A stretch of 64,000 bases of DNA from Orbilia blumenaviensis (lineage: Eukaryota; Ascomycota; Orbiliomycetes; Orbiliales; Orbiliaceae), in NCBI GenBank assembly GCA_036872755.1, contig JAVHNS010000015.1:496001-560000 (forward strand). The letters run 5' to 3'. The translations under genes and the position numbers were made by a program. Under the pieces are notes generated by a model. It did no database searches. It saw only the letters and a program-made list of their open reading frames with translations, and had not been told where the DNA came from. This document shows positions 48,409-59,883 of this stretch, piece after piece (position 1 is the stretch's first letter; the number at the start of each line of letters is the position of its first letter).

Positions 48409-50745
48409 ATGGCGTCTATATCCTCGAGTTCTGGATCGAGTGCACCACTCTTTGAGAAACACGGACTTTCGAGTTTTGGTGTTGCGGTTTTGAAAGGACC
48501 TCGTCGCCTTCTTTCAGCATTCCTAGTCGTCACAAAGGCTATCGGCTGGAACCTCATCAATTTCATAGTCAGATTTAAGAAATCAGAGCGCAGAACAGAG
48601 GAACCAAAAGTGGCTATTGATGGCCGGAAATGGGTTTCTTTGTCGCGCTGCCTGGCTGTGCACATCCTACCATTTTTTGCTACTATCACTATCCTTTGGC
48701 TGAATGGCGTCAACTACTATATTGGAGGAAACCTCGCTGGGTCGAACAACGAGGATACAGATACCGCATATTTAAACGCACTTCAAATCGCAGCCAAAGC
48801 TCAGGAACTACTCGTTTTAGCCTCTCTAGCGACTATGGTAGCCGATTATGTGAGGTATCATGCTTGTCTTGGGGACGGTGTTCCCTTTTCGGCACTTACG
48901 GCATCGTTCACATTTACATCTTTGGGATATATCTACAGTCCTGAATACTGGTCTGTACTTTTGGAAATACCTTCAGGTGCCAGGAAAGCAGTGATTAGAA
49001 AGGCACTCTTTGCAGTCTTCCTTCTCACTGTGACGGTGGCTGGTGCCTTTATCGGTCCCGCAACTGCCATTACTATTATACCCGCTATTTCTTGGTTTCC
49101 TGCCGGAAGCCCCTCTGTAAATATCAGCCTACCTCCAGGAATCACAAACAACGAACTACCTCTTACCCTGGACTCCAATAACGTACCAAGCAACTGTTCA
49201 TTACCAGACGCTATCCTGAGCGATCCACCATGCCCTGCAGCTGGTTATCATTCTATAATGAGTTGGGCAAGGGGTGTCGGTGGACGAGATCCGTACTACT
49301 ATAGAGGTGTACAGCAATATAATACCAAAGTAGTCAATAGCAACTTCACAAGCGAAATCGCTTTCCAGCCCATCTTCGAACTCCGGGAATACCTCAATAT
49401 TATCCGCTGTGGTCAGCCTCTACACAGAGAGATGGCAGTATTGTTAGGTGCACGGAGCTTATGGCATACTCGTCTACGTAGGGCATCTAACTACATTCGG
49501 GGAAGATATCGATTTTGGTCCCGTTCCGATGCAAGAGTCAGATTCCGCTCCGAAGCACCTCGTACCTTGGTTCTCTGTGCTGCGTCCAGGGTTTTCCCAA
49601 ATACCACAAGGCTGGAGTTCCCAGTACCAGCCACTCCGGAGGGCTGGGGAACGGCACCAGGTACCGAAAACTTTGCATCAAACCTAGAGGACCTTTACGC
49701 CGTCATTTTGAATATAACAGATGGTGAACCAATAAGTGAAAAATGGGCTGAATGGGCTGGAACCAACCCATCAGAGCGATTTCAAGACCCAAAATGGCGG
49801 GTACAGTGGATACAATCGGATCGAGTTGAAAACTCTGACCTGGGTATCGCATCTGCCCGAGCTATATTATATGCTCCGTTTGTAGATAACCCACTCAGAG
49901 CTATCAACGACACAAGGCGGATAGCATATACCTGCAGTATACTGGCGCACTGGCTACCAACCACAAGTACTATCGGTGTGGATCTGGACGTATCCATCCG
50001 CCAACTCACCTCGAATCAAAAGGTCGAACACGAATACCCCAAAACTGGCCTTGTGAATGTCTTCAACAGAAATGGTACGCTTCGGTATCGACGGACATAT
50101 ATCGACCAAGAACCCATCATCTTCAAAACGGATTGGCTTGATGCTCTGACTCCAAATATAATGCCTCTCCAAGACTACGAAACACGAGGTCGGGAACTTA
50201 CACTCGAGGCAACCTTACTGGATACTCTGGGTATCATTAATTCACCTGCCGACTTCAGCAACGACCTGGCTATTCCGTCCCTTCTCTGCGCTACCATCAG
50301 CGACGGCCTTTCTCGAATAAATACTAATAGCTTACAATACCCGTCCTCTCCTGGCGGCTCGTACCCGCTCAATCTGGACTTTGAAGTTCAAGGTTATGGT
50401 TATAAAACAGATTCAAGGACATCGCAATGGGCAATTGCTCTTCTTGCCGGTCATCTCCTACTGGTTTTAATACATGTCGGCTGGACAATCTCCATAAGTC
50501 GGTCATTTAGAGCCTGGGATACATTTTCTGAGGTTTTGGCCTTGGCTTTGAATTCTGAAAAGTCTGACGTTTTGGATAATACCTGCGCGGGGATTGAAAG
50601 GTTCAGTACGCTCAGTAGTACCGTTTTAATTCGTGAAGTCGGGGAGGATAAGAGGTTAGGTGTAGTTTTTAGCAAAGATGTGGATGCTCATGGAGGCCCG
50701 AAGCCTGAGAAGGTATGCGCGGATCGAAAATACCCAGTCTTCTAA
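48409..50745 (+). CDS. Fungal multi-pass membrane protein of unknown function (possible internal frame disruption)
   Basis: No known biochemical role; the layout fits a large uncharacterised family of filamentous fungi. A single 778-codon frame. N-terminal hydrophobic helices lie near residues 82-104 (LAVHILPFFATITILWLNGV), 135-150 and 195-225 (KALFAVFLLTVTVAGAFIGPATAITII). A long extracytoplasmic-looking region with N-glycosylation sequons follows, then a final helix near 672-690 (IALLAGHLLLVLIHVGWTI) and a cytoplasmic tail with EVLALALNS and NTCAGIE. Between about 49450 and 49640 the frame turns strongly Arg-rich, while the +1 frame reads YGILVYVGHLTTFGEDIDFG, FGPVPMQESD and VPWFSVLRPGFSQIPQGW, which looks much more like real protein. 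Two compensating indels or assembly errors are suspected. Confidence 0.7.
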   Translation: MASISSSSGSSAPLFEKHGLSSFGVAVLKGPRRLLSAFLVVTKAIGWNLINFIVRFKKSERRTEEPKVAIDGRKWVSLSRCLAVHILPFFATITILWLNGVNYYIGGNLAGSNNEDTDTAYLNALQIAAKAQELLVLASLATMVADYVRYHACLGDGVPFSALTASFTFTSLGYIYSPEYWSVLLEIPSGARKAVIRKALFAVFLLTVTVAGAFIGPATAITIIPAISWFPAGSPSVNISLPPGITNNELPLTLDSNNVPSNCSLPDAILSDPPCPAAGYHSIMSWARGVGGRDPYYYRGVQQYNTKVVNSNFTSEIAFQPIFELREYLNIIRCGQPLHREMAVLLGARSLWHTRLRRASNYIRGRYRFWSRSDARVRFRSEAPRTLVLCAASRVFPNTTRLEFPVPATPEGWGTAPGTENFASNLEDLYAVILNITDGEPISEKWAEWAGTNPSERFQDPKWRVQWIQSDRVENSDLGIASARAILYAPFVDNPLRAINDTRRIAYTCSILAHWLPTTSTIGVDLDVSIRQLTSNQKVEHEYPKTGLVNVFNRNGTLRYRRTYIDQEPIIFKTDWLDALTPNIMPLQDYETRGRELTLEATLLDTLGIINSPADFSNDLAIPSLLCATISDGLSRINTNSLQYPSSPGGSYPLNLDFEVQGYGYKTDSRTSQWAIALLAGHLLLVLIHVGWTISISRSFRAWDTFSEVLALALNSEKSDVLDNTCAGIERFSTLSSTVLIREVGEDKRLGVVFSKDVDAHGGPKPEKVCADRKYPVF

Positions 50746-52753
50746 AGCACCCAGATAATTCGAATTAGTTTTTAGCACTCTCTTTTTGAATACCGGAAAA
50801 TATATCTCCCGGGAAGTAGTTTTCTGAGCCTTACAAAGCCCTGGTATACTCAAGCACTTGCTTGTAATGGACCTTGCCATTTATTTAACACCAAACTGTA
50901 CATATGTATATACACTGCAATATGATTTCTCTCTTCCCAAGAACCTAGGCGTATACCTAAGTTCAGCTTTTCTTAATTTAAGTGGGTTTTCAAAATTTCA
51001 AAATATCGGAAAGCTGTTCTTCAAACCCTCACCGCACTCGATGTGAGTCGAATAGTTTATGATAGGGTCGTTACGCCTGAGTCTTGGCGGCGCTGGGAGT
51101 AATGCTATCATGTGCGTGGACGCAGAGAGCTAGCTTCCACGAAGAGGAGAAAACCCTAAGGGTTTGGGATTGCTTTTATAATTTTTTTCTAGTACAGGTC
51201 GGTTTAAACCATCCAACGTCATTTAAATTCGGTAGACTATGTACATATGTACTCTATGTTGGCTCAAGCTGACACCGAAATATAACATGGGCGATTTAGC
51301 AGCTCTCTCAGGAACACAATCAGCAGCTAGTTAAACCTAATTTTTATTGCAAAGGATTACCTCCGTTTCATTTATACAGCTCCATAGCAGGAGCCATATC
51401 GAAGCATAGGAATGCAATATCATATCGTGATATGATATCGTTCTAGGTAGCCACAGGCTTCCCACCTTCTTCTTTCGCTATAGACGTCATGGAACAGGCC
51501 CTGATCCCTGATCCCGGTCGACGGTGCAGAAACAAAAAAAAACAAATGAATCGCCTTTTTTCCATCTTGTTCAACCATTTTCATGCAAGGAACGACCGGA
51601 GCACAAGCGACACGTTCAACGGGAACGGTGTCTTATTCGCCCAATTGCGTCGTCGATAGTGGAGTCCTTCAGCTTTCCCATGACGGAGTGAGACTTGAAA
51701 GTGGTCCCAGTCGCCGCCTATTTTTGCAGGTCGTTCGCGTTCTTCCCCCCAACCGCGAACTCGAACGAGAGTTTAGAAAAGCCCAGTTTTATCGAATCTC
51801 GTTTGCTGCTTTGGCCTTGTGGGCCGGGCGCCGGCGCCGTCCCCGCATAAAACATATCATGTCGACTTAATTGATGCACAGCAATGCTCCACAATTCCAA
51901 AAAAGCTACGTTAGCTACCTAACTCTTTGACGGCTCAATATCCTTGGAATGCGAAGATCAGTAGATGCGAAAAATGCAAAGGAGTGCAGCTCCCAAAATG
52001 CACATGCAATTCAACCCATTCCCCAAGAATTATGCTGCTTGCCAACACGTGGGGTAAGCCAATGGAGGACCCTTTTCACTCGTCAGGCAGGAAGTCCGAG
52101 ATATCCTTGTTTGACAACCAACGATAAACTCGGTAGGGATGTGGGGGTTTATTCCCAGGATCGGGAAGGTGTGGTCGACCACATAACCCCAAATATCCTT
52201 CCAACGGCGACGGTTCTTTTGCCCAAGCTTTTTGATCGATGCCCAGGAACTCTTGTTACACTGGAACCGGACGGTATGATTTTATGGGGGGGTTTAGCTT
52301 GCTAACCCTGCAAACCACTTATGATAGAGCGACGATATCGGGGTGTCTAGCTTGTGCACCTGGTAGCCTCCCAAACCCTGGATTGGACGACGGCTCCCAC
52401 GGATCAAATCGGTTTCCTGCCTTCGATCTCAGAGGTAACATCAATTGGACAATCGGGAAGCAAAAAAGCAAAACAAGGCTCTTTATCACAAACCATGCAT
52501 GTGGACATGCGTACATTGGGGGGCTCCTGTCTTCAACCTCCTCCTTCGAGGACAAGTATAAAAGCTCTGGCAGATCACCTTGGAAGGATCGATTCCAGGT
52601 ACTCGGCTCCATAGCTTCCCAAGTTATCGTTATCACAAGCAAGCATTCCATCAGCTACTTATCAGGGTACCCTTTAAATAGAGGTATCCCCCCATTCTCT
52701 AATAGCAGCTTTAGCCAGTGGGCATTCCCCTCGTTCTATATATAAACCTACCC

Positions 52754-52755
<2 letters not shown>
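50746..52755. other. Gene-free spacer, promoter of the phosphodiesterase gene
   Basis: Contains a 22-bp near-palindrome at 51417-51438. Several overlapping frames (for example 52239-52745 plus) show no motif and are probably chance. TTCTATATATAAACC at 52734-52748 may include the TATA element of the next gene. Confidence 0.5.

Positions 52756-52791
<36 letters not shown>
52756..52791. repeat. (TA)n microsatellite immediately before the phosphodiesterase start
   Basis: About 18 TA units end 11 bases before the ATG at 52803. It lies in the presumed 5' leader or core promoter, so length changes could alter expression. Confidence 0.95.
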
Positions 52792-52792
<1 letters not shown>

Positions 52793-52802
52793 TATCTCCA
52801 CG

Positions 52803-54149
52803 ATGAAGTACTCCTTCACGACAGTAGCGCTCACTGCCGCCATAATGGCCGATAGCGCCCTCAGCGCCCCCGCTCAATTGTCCCCTCGGACTTTCAACAG
52901 AGACTACAAGGTCTCCCTTGATCCCCGTCCATTCTACCTCGTCAACAACATGACAGACTCCCACCTAAAATCTGCGCTAAACCGCTGCCAGAACGGCCCG
53001 TTCTCCATAACCGATTTCTCAATTGGTCACCGCGGAGGCGCAACTCTACAAATCCCAGAAGAAACCGTCGAGAACACTATCGCCGGCGCAAGAATGGGAG
53101 CTGGCGTCTTGGAGTGCGATGTAGCATTCACAAAGGACCGTGAGCTCGTATGTCGCCACTCTCAATGCGATTTACATACAACCACAGACATCCTCCTTCG
53201 TCCCGAACTTGCCAAAAAGTGCACAGTTCCATTTAAGCCAGCCAGTGGCAGCACACCCGCCACAGCACTCTGCTGCACAAGCGACATAACCCTCGAAGAG
53301 TTCATGTCCCTCTGTTCCAAAATGGATGCTTCAAACTCCAAAGCCACCACTCCACTAGAATACCAAGGCTCCCCACCGAACTGGCGAACCCAGCTCTACG
53401 AAACCTGTGGAAAAGTAATGTCCTTGGAATCATACATCGACCTCGTAGACGCCATCCCAGGAAACCGTAAATTCACTCCAGAGCTTAAAACACCACCTTC
53501 GCAGGTTCCTATGCCATTCCAAACCACAAAGGGGCCTTATACACAAGAACAATACGCACATGATTTAATCGAGACTTTTATCAGAAAAGGAATCGACCCG
53601 GCTCGTGTATGGCCACAATCTTTCCTTCCAGCTGACGTCTACCAATGGATCAAAGAATACCCAGCCACATTCGGCCAACAAGCCGTTTTCCTCGATGAAT
53701 CCGGTGATCCACCAAGCAACCCCACTGCTGCCTCTCTACAGCTCCCAGCTATCCGCAAGAAGGGCGTCAATGTTCTTTCCCCACCGATGAACTACCTCCT
53801 TACAATCGATCCAAAGACTCAGAAGGTAGTACCATCCGAATACGCCAAAGTCGCCAAGAAAGAGGGATTTGTTATCATTCCATGGACTTTCGAGCGTTCC
53901 GGTTCATTGGGAACCGTCAAGGCCAGGGGTGAATACTACTATGGCAGCGTTGCAGATGTCATGAAGACTGACGGACAGATGTACGAGGTTCTTGATGTAT
54001 TGGTGAAGAAGATTAAGATCGCTGGTATTTTCAGCGATTGGAGCTCTACCATCACCTACTACGCAAACTGCTTCAAGTTGACAGGACCAAAGATCTTGAA
54101 GCAGAAGAAGTGGGGCAAGGGCGGAAAGAGAGAGGGTGAAGAGAACTAG
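52803..54149 (+). CDS. Secreted glycerophosphodiester phosphodiesterase-like protein
   Basis: GDPD-family enzymes split glycerophosphodiesters into glycerol-3-phosphate and an alcohol. Intronless, 448 residues. A signal peptide (MKYSFTTVALTAAIMADSALSA) is followed by the TIM-barrel signature: IGHRGG at about 75-79 with the catalytic His76 and Arg77, PEETVENT with Glu87, ECDV with Glu104 and Asp106, and the second catalytic His119 in VCRHSQCDL. Later barrel elements include FTPELKTP and IIPWTFERSG. An insertion with Cys residues between strands 2 and 3 (CTVPFKPASG...CCTSD) is typical of the secreted fungal subgroup. The C-terminus ends in a Lys/Gly-rich tail. Substrate unknown; a role in phosphate scavenging is inference. 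Confidence 0.92.
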   Translation: MKYSFTTVALTAAIMADSALSAPAQLSPRTFNRDYKVSLDPRPFYLVNNMTDSHLKSALNRCQNGPFSITDFSIGHRGGATLQIPEETVENTIAGARMGAGVLECDVAFTKDRELVCRHSQCDLHTTTDILLRPELAKKCTVPFKPASGSTPATALCCTSDITLEEFMSLCSKMDASNSKATTPLEYQGSPPNWRTQLYETCGKVMSLESYIDLVDAIPGNRKFTPELKTPPSQVPMPFQTTKGPYTQEQYAHDLIETFIRKGIDPARVWPQSFLPADVYQWIKEYPATFGQQAVFLDESGDPPSNPTAASLQLPAIRKKGVNVLSPPMNYLLTIDPKTQKVVPSEYAKVAKKEGFVIIPWTFERSGSLGTVKARGEYYYGSVADVMKTDGQMYEVLDVLVKKIKIAGIFSDWSSTITYYANCFKLTGPKILKQKKWGKGGKREGEEN

Positions 54150-54688
54150 AGTTCTTCGTATCTAGGATTGGGTTGTGGAGTTTCGGGGAGTAGTGTAAAC
54201 GATAACGTCGACTTCATGAGGGCAATCTGCCTGTAATGTATATATATCCTTTTAATGATTAATGTAGGTAACGAATACAAAGCTATATACTTATCCTTGC
54301 CGTGCGGCCTCAAGAATGAATGATCTATATTATGTGCACAGAAACGAAACAACACAGCTCGCGACAAAATCCAACACCTGATGGGCAACTGGCGGCGACA
54401 CTTCTAGGAAACTTTCGAATGCACGAAGATATCAAATAGCTGATCGTGGGCAAAACGAACGCTTTCATTCCCTAGCTATTCGCTGCTGCTACTCGCTTAC
54501 TACCTATAAAAAGGGTGACAAAAGAGACAGCGATCGAACGAGAGTATACTAAGAAAGCAAGCTCAACATACAATCAGAAAAACCTAAAGGGAAAGAACCC
54601 TGTAGCGCTGGTCGCTTTCTAAAAAACCATCCCTCAAAAAACCGACTGAATCACCTGTGTTTTTTTTTTTTTAGAAGGAATATTGTGT
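54150..54688. other. Spacer between convergent genes
   Basis: 3' regions of the phosphodiesterase and TPS2, with a T run at about 54659-54672. Nothing else recognised. Confidence 0.6.
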
Positions 54689-57619
54689 TTATAGCTTGCT
54701 CTCCTCTGTAACTTCTTTAGCTTCCGCATCCCCCGAGGGCGCGGCAGGGATCTCATCGACGTCTCCGATCAACAGCCGGACGGAGTCAATCACATCAGCC
54801 GGCTCCTGCAAATGCCAGCTCGCCAGCGTCATCTTAGTGCTCGCGCCAATAGTAACGGCGAAAACATGCTCTGCTGGGAGCGTGGATCGTCGGAGAGCTC
54901 GGAACATGTCTAAATAGAGAAGATATAAGTCTCACGTCCATAATAAACAATATAACCACAGTGTTTACTCACCCTCATCAGTAGTATCATCACCCAAGCA
55001 AAGCACGAAGTCGGGCTGAGCATCATCTGGATACTCTGCCACCAACTTCTTCGCGATTTCACCCTTGTTTACAAACGTAGGGCGGACTTCGAGATTGGCC
55101 TTGCCGGTCATGACTTCGACCTCATACTTTTGCATGACTGTGTTTTCAAGGTGGGATTGACACTCGCGAGCTTGGAAGGCGCCATAGTCTGGGTCGGCCC
55201 TACGGTAGTGCCAGGTCAAGGCGCAACGTTTGCGTTCGATGAATGATCCTTATCGCCCCAAATTAGTATCTTGACTTTCAAAGAGACACCGGAAATTTAC
55301 GAATACATACCCTGTGTCCTTTCAGTATAATACTGGAAGATATCCAACACATCCTTCTGCCAGCTCATATCAAACTTCTCGGTAAGATTAACCCATTCAG
55401 AATCACGCGGCCGTCTCACGAAGCTTCCGTGTTCAGCGCTGAATCCCAACTCCGCAATATCACCCATCCACTGTTCCAAGAATGCTTGGTCACGCCCAGA
55501 AACGATCCAGACATTATTCTGGGGATCCGAAGCGAGCGTCTTAATAGTGCGGATAATCTTGTCTGTTGGGATGGCGGCCTGTGGGTCTTTAACGATTGGT
55601 GTAAGAGTACCGTCGTAGTCGAACATGAAGAGGCGACGAGTGGATTTGTTATACTGGTCAAGGAGTGCTTGACGGTCGAGAGGTGGGGTAGCCTGACTTT
55701 GATCATGGCTCGCAAGGTTCCTAAGAAGGCCCTTGAGGAATGTATTTGTCCAGTTTTGGACGTTGTTAGTGCTGACGTGCTCGTAGAGCTTTGAGTGGAG
55801 TTCCTCCTTAGTCTCGGCTGCAAGACCGAGGCAGGTGTTTATTGTTTCAGCGACGCCGCGGTAATCCCATGGGTTGACCTGGAACGCATCACAGAGACTA
55901 CCAGCGGTACCGGTGAACTCGGAAAGGATGACGGGGCCGTGTGTTTCCTTTTGGCAAACGACATACTCGAGAGATGTGGTGTTCATGCCGTCTCTGACCG
56001 AAGTGATAAGACCGAGGTCTGCAACTCTTAGAAGAGCATAGTACTCATCTTGACTGAGATACTGAGGGAAATGTTGAACAGGCGATGAGTGAATCGAACC
56101 GTAAGTTCCATTGATGTGTGCAACCAACTCGGAAACTTGGTGTTCAACTTTCGGGCCTTCAGACTGACTGGGGGAGGTGACTTGAATCAGGATAACCTTT
56201 TCTCTCCACTCTGGGTAAAGTTCTAGGAACATTTCAAATGCGCGAAGCTTCTGAACAACTCCACGGACAGAATCCAAGCGATCACGCCCAACAATAATCT
56301 TCTTGCCGCCAGCTAGCTCGCGGATAGCTTGCATCTTCTCGTCGATATTGGCATTGTGAGAGTCCTTGTCAACCTTGGCGGCATCAATTCCGATTGGGAA
56401 AACGTCAACAGCAACGTGAGCGCCATAGGCATCCACACCATTGCCGGACGACTCGAAACCGAGGACTCTAGTGCATGACGATATGAAGTGTTTCGCATAA
56501 GCGTAAGATTGGAATCCGAGTTGATTGGCACCGAGGACACCTGCTAGAAGTTCCTTTCTCTCTATAGTCCGAATATTAGATTTGCCATAATTAATTGGGG
56601 ACCAAGTGAACCATACTTGTCATGCACCTGAAGAACTCAGAGCTTGGGAAGGGACTATGCAGGAAGAAAGCAATATATGCACTGGACAGTTTCTGACGGA
56701 GCATGCTAGGCACCAAAAGTAACTGGTAATCGTGGATCCAGACAATATCGCCCGGCTTGTAGACTTCCGCAATCTTGTCGGCGAAAGCCTGGTTGAATTT
56801 GATGTAGTCGGCCCACCATGTCTTCTCTCTTCGCCCGTCGGTAGGTTCTCGTAGTAGGTAATGGAATGTAGGCCAGATTTCTATAACCCCTTGTTAGCGG
56901 CTTCCATCTCCCCAGAGGAATGGAATATGCCAATTTATTACCTCTTTGCGCGAAGTCTACCCATCGGTTTTGGTCCTTTAGTACGACATCGCCATTCTTG
57001 ATATCACCATCCTTATCACCAACCACCCAGACAGGAACAATCTTCTTTCCCAGCTCATTTCCCTCATGCGAGAGCTGCTCTTCCAAGTTTACTCTGTCCT
57101 GCTTTGACAAAACCACATCCTGCTCCAACTCTGCCGAATGCTGTTGGTAGCTGGAAGCAGTAACGGCCTGGACGGGCGCTGTAGCAGCTCCACCTTCAGC
57201 CTGCTGATGTTCCTTCTGCACATCCCGTTTTCCAACTGCCTGGCTAATTTCACCAGGCCAGCCCACTATGACAGTATTCCAGGAGGTACCAGATGCGAGG
57301 TAGCTGAATGATGAATTTAACGCGGAGTTCCCTCTTCGTTGGCTGATTTCCTATAGAATTTTATAAACTCGGGTTAGCTTCTCTCCAACCTTGAAATCAG
57401 AGCAGAGCCCCACTTGGAGAGCCAGATGATACCTACCCATTCGCCATTTCCAAATGAGAATTTATACGGCATAATTGCCGTAGCAATGATGACGGTACCG
57501 GATAAGCCCAGCTTCTCAGGCGCCTTGGACGGGTCGGTTCCATCGACACCAGCCATGATGTCTATAGGATGAGGACCAGAGCCCGACACCTGAACCTGTT
57601 GAGTTTCGTCCGAGGTCAT
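54689..57619 (-). CDS. TPS2: Trehalose-6-phosphate phosphatase subunit (6 exons)
   Basis: Dephosphorylates trehalose-6-phosphate, the last step of trehalose synthesis, in the trehalose synthase complex. Exons 57619-57437, 57350-56942, 56880-56617, 56561-55311, 55248-54973 and 54909-54689 join in frame to 867 residues. An N-terminal glycosyltransferase-20-like domain is clear (WPTFHYLLREPTDG, WIHDYQLLLVPSMLR, FFLHSPFPSSEFFR, ANQLGFQSYAYAKHF, VFPIGID, GRDRLDSVRG, TTSLEYVV), as in yeast Tps2 where it is non-catalytic. The C-terminal HAD phosphatase domain begins with FMFDYDGTLTP (Asp600 and Asp602) and includes WIVSGRD, GFSAEHGSF and GDDTTDEDMF. This domain layout plus the phosphatase motifs separates it from TPS1 and from the regulatory TPS3/TSL1. 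Stress induction is expected but not shown by sequence. Confidence 0.95.
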
Positions 57620-59883
57620 GATGTCCGTAAAAGTAACGAGAGCTTAATTAGCCTTTTTTGTTGCCTGCCGAGTAAACCTTTTCCCTACGTCTGTTTCAAC
57701 TCTATTTAATAAGTTGAAACCGAGAAGCTTAAAAAGTATAATATCGATCCGGCGTGGTAACGAAGGAAGGCTGTAGAACGGGTTTTTCGCGGAGTGTTGT
57801 TTTGGTGGTGGAGGTTGGCAACTGCTTTTTATTGCAGTATACTTTGCTGTCCAGTCTGTCGGCGCGGAGCTATGACGAAAGCCCAAACTAAAACACACCA
57901 ACTGAAAAAATGGGAAAAGGCCGACGAGGATATAAGCTTATATCGATAGCCCCGGTACTAGCCTCGATAGCGAATGGAGCGACGCCGGAGCCAATGCTTA
58001 TACTGAAACTCTGTACTTTACGAGATTTTGAGCCCAATTGATATATCTTGCAGGACTAGCAGCATTCCACGGCCGGCCGCGCGGGAGAAAACTGCGAACA
58101 TTTATACAGAACCGCTGGCCGAGTTACATGACCCCTTGACAGGTTTTTTTTTTTTTTTTTTTAGTCCCTCGTCTGTCTACATTTCTTCTGAAACTTCCCG
58201 GTCGATGGGGCCTTCTCTTCGACAATCGGATTCTTATTCGGATTATCCTCTTCCTGTAGTATACCTTTTTGTTTTTTTTTTTATCAGAGGGACCCATGGA
58301 GTGGAGGGGAAGACGTGCAAGCAGATAGACCCCTCACCCCAGTCCAACATGAGAAATCTGAGGGCTTTTTGGGAGTACTTCTTGCAAGCTTGTCTACAGC
58401 AGTGTGGGCTTGACCAGTTTGAAAAGGGCAATTCAGGTTAGACCCGGTCGGAACTGACATGGCATGGCCCCGCAGTCTATCTTATCATCCGAACCTGTGA
58501 TAGTTCGTTCGGACTGGAACGACTTGTCGGAGAACAAAGGCTTTCGATTCTGCATCTGCTCACCACTCGCTCCTTCGTCACTAGGTAGGTCTTACATTTA
58601 TGTACGGGACAAACATAGGACTAAGCAACCACATCATAAATTCGAACGAGGAGCTCTGATAGTAGCACAATTACATCATTTTACTTATCTAATACTAATT
58701 CTTATAGATCAATCCAATCAATCAATCAAGCATTCCTTTCCTCCGTTCGTTTGTTTTATTGATTCACATGTCGAATTTGTACTGCTCGAGACGAATCGAT
58801 ATTTTTCTTTTCTTTATTCTGAGATTCGGTCGAATCAGGCCATGCGGAATGCAGGCCTGACCTGCATTGCATTTTCACATATAGCTCCGGCTGCCTCCGT
58901 TGGCACCTGCAGCTGTCGAATCACAGTTCACTTAAATCCGTGCCTCTCCCAATCGATCGTTTCTATGATTACTTAAGTGCCAGGTAGTTTAAGTAAACTA
59001 TCATATCAAGCTAATGTACAATCTTGAAATATGTGACGGGAAGAGCCATTCCAATCACCCAATTGCCAATATGGTATGCAAAATTGGAACTGCTGCAATT
59101 GATCAAAAAAATAAAATAAAAAAAAGTGAATCCAATCCGCCATCTATCGCTGGATGCCGTTCCGAAGGTCGTATAAAAAAACACCATTATAATATGCCTC
59201 AAACCCCCGTCCCCAAGAAAAAGACCGCTCCCAGGCCTCTTGTCGCAATATAATACCCTCTCAACAAAAAGAGTTAAAAGAAAAAACAACTTACGAAAAA
59301 GAGGTGCAAGATCTACAAAAGCGGTTTGGTCGAATCATCCCACGCAACCAGGTCCACGTTTTCTTCCTGTCAGGGCTACCCGCTTAATACATTGCGCACT
59401 TTTTCGTTCTGTTCAAGGCCGTTGTCAGCCCGGGCCCGATCCTAAGGCTGGTGTGTGCCTTTTTAGATTGTTTTTTTTGTGCTGGTCTTTCCGAAACCTG
59501 GGTGCAGAACGGGCAGCGTTTCGCAAAAAAACCTGTCAATGCGCGATTTTCGACGGGAGAGCTAAAAGAAAATTACTCCTTCGACGGAAAGGATTTCTTT
59601 TTTTTTTTTAATCCATCGCTCTTTGGGGGTCTTCGATGCATCGATGTCGGAATTGGAAATATATTCAAATCTGGGGGAGGTATAAATGCAAATGCTGACT
59701 CGTCGCCTCTTTCAATGGGAGGTGTTGAGGATCGGCATGGGGACAACGCAATGTCGTCTCTGGTGGCAAAACAACACAACAAGTACTCAATGCAACAAAA
59801 CGCAATAAAAAGGCCGTTTTCTCTGTCGTGAAATCATATTCATGTTGGTAATAGCTGGTCTCGTTTAGCCATAATATCCATAA
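57620..59883. other. Spacer: TPS2 promoter and downstream region of the Mg transporter
   Basis: Includes homopolymer T runs (58144-58162, near 58270 and 59600) and A-rich stretches. Several open frames (58464-58976, 59451-59831, plus) lack motifs and run through simple sequence, so they are not called as genes. Confidence 0.55.

Noticed and set aside
52239..52745. 168-codon plus frame before the phosphodiesterase
   Set aside because: No motif, several competing frames, and it sits in the likely promoter.
58464..58976. 170-codon plus frame between TPS2 and the Mg transporter
   Set aside because: No domain or signal, composition like translated spacer, and it lies in the TPS2 upstream region.
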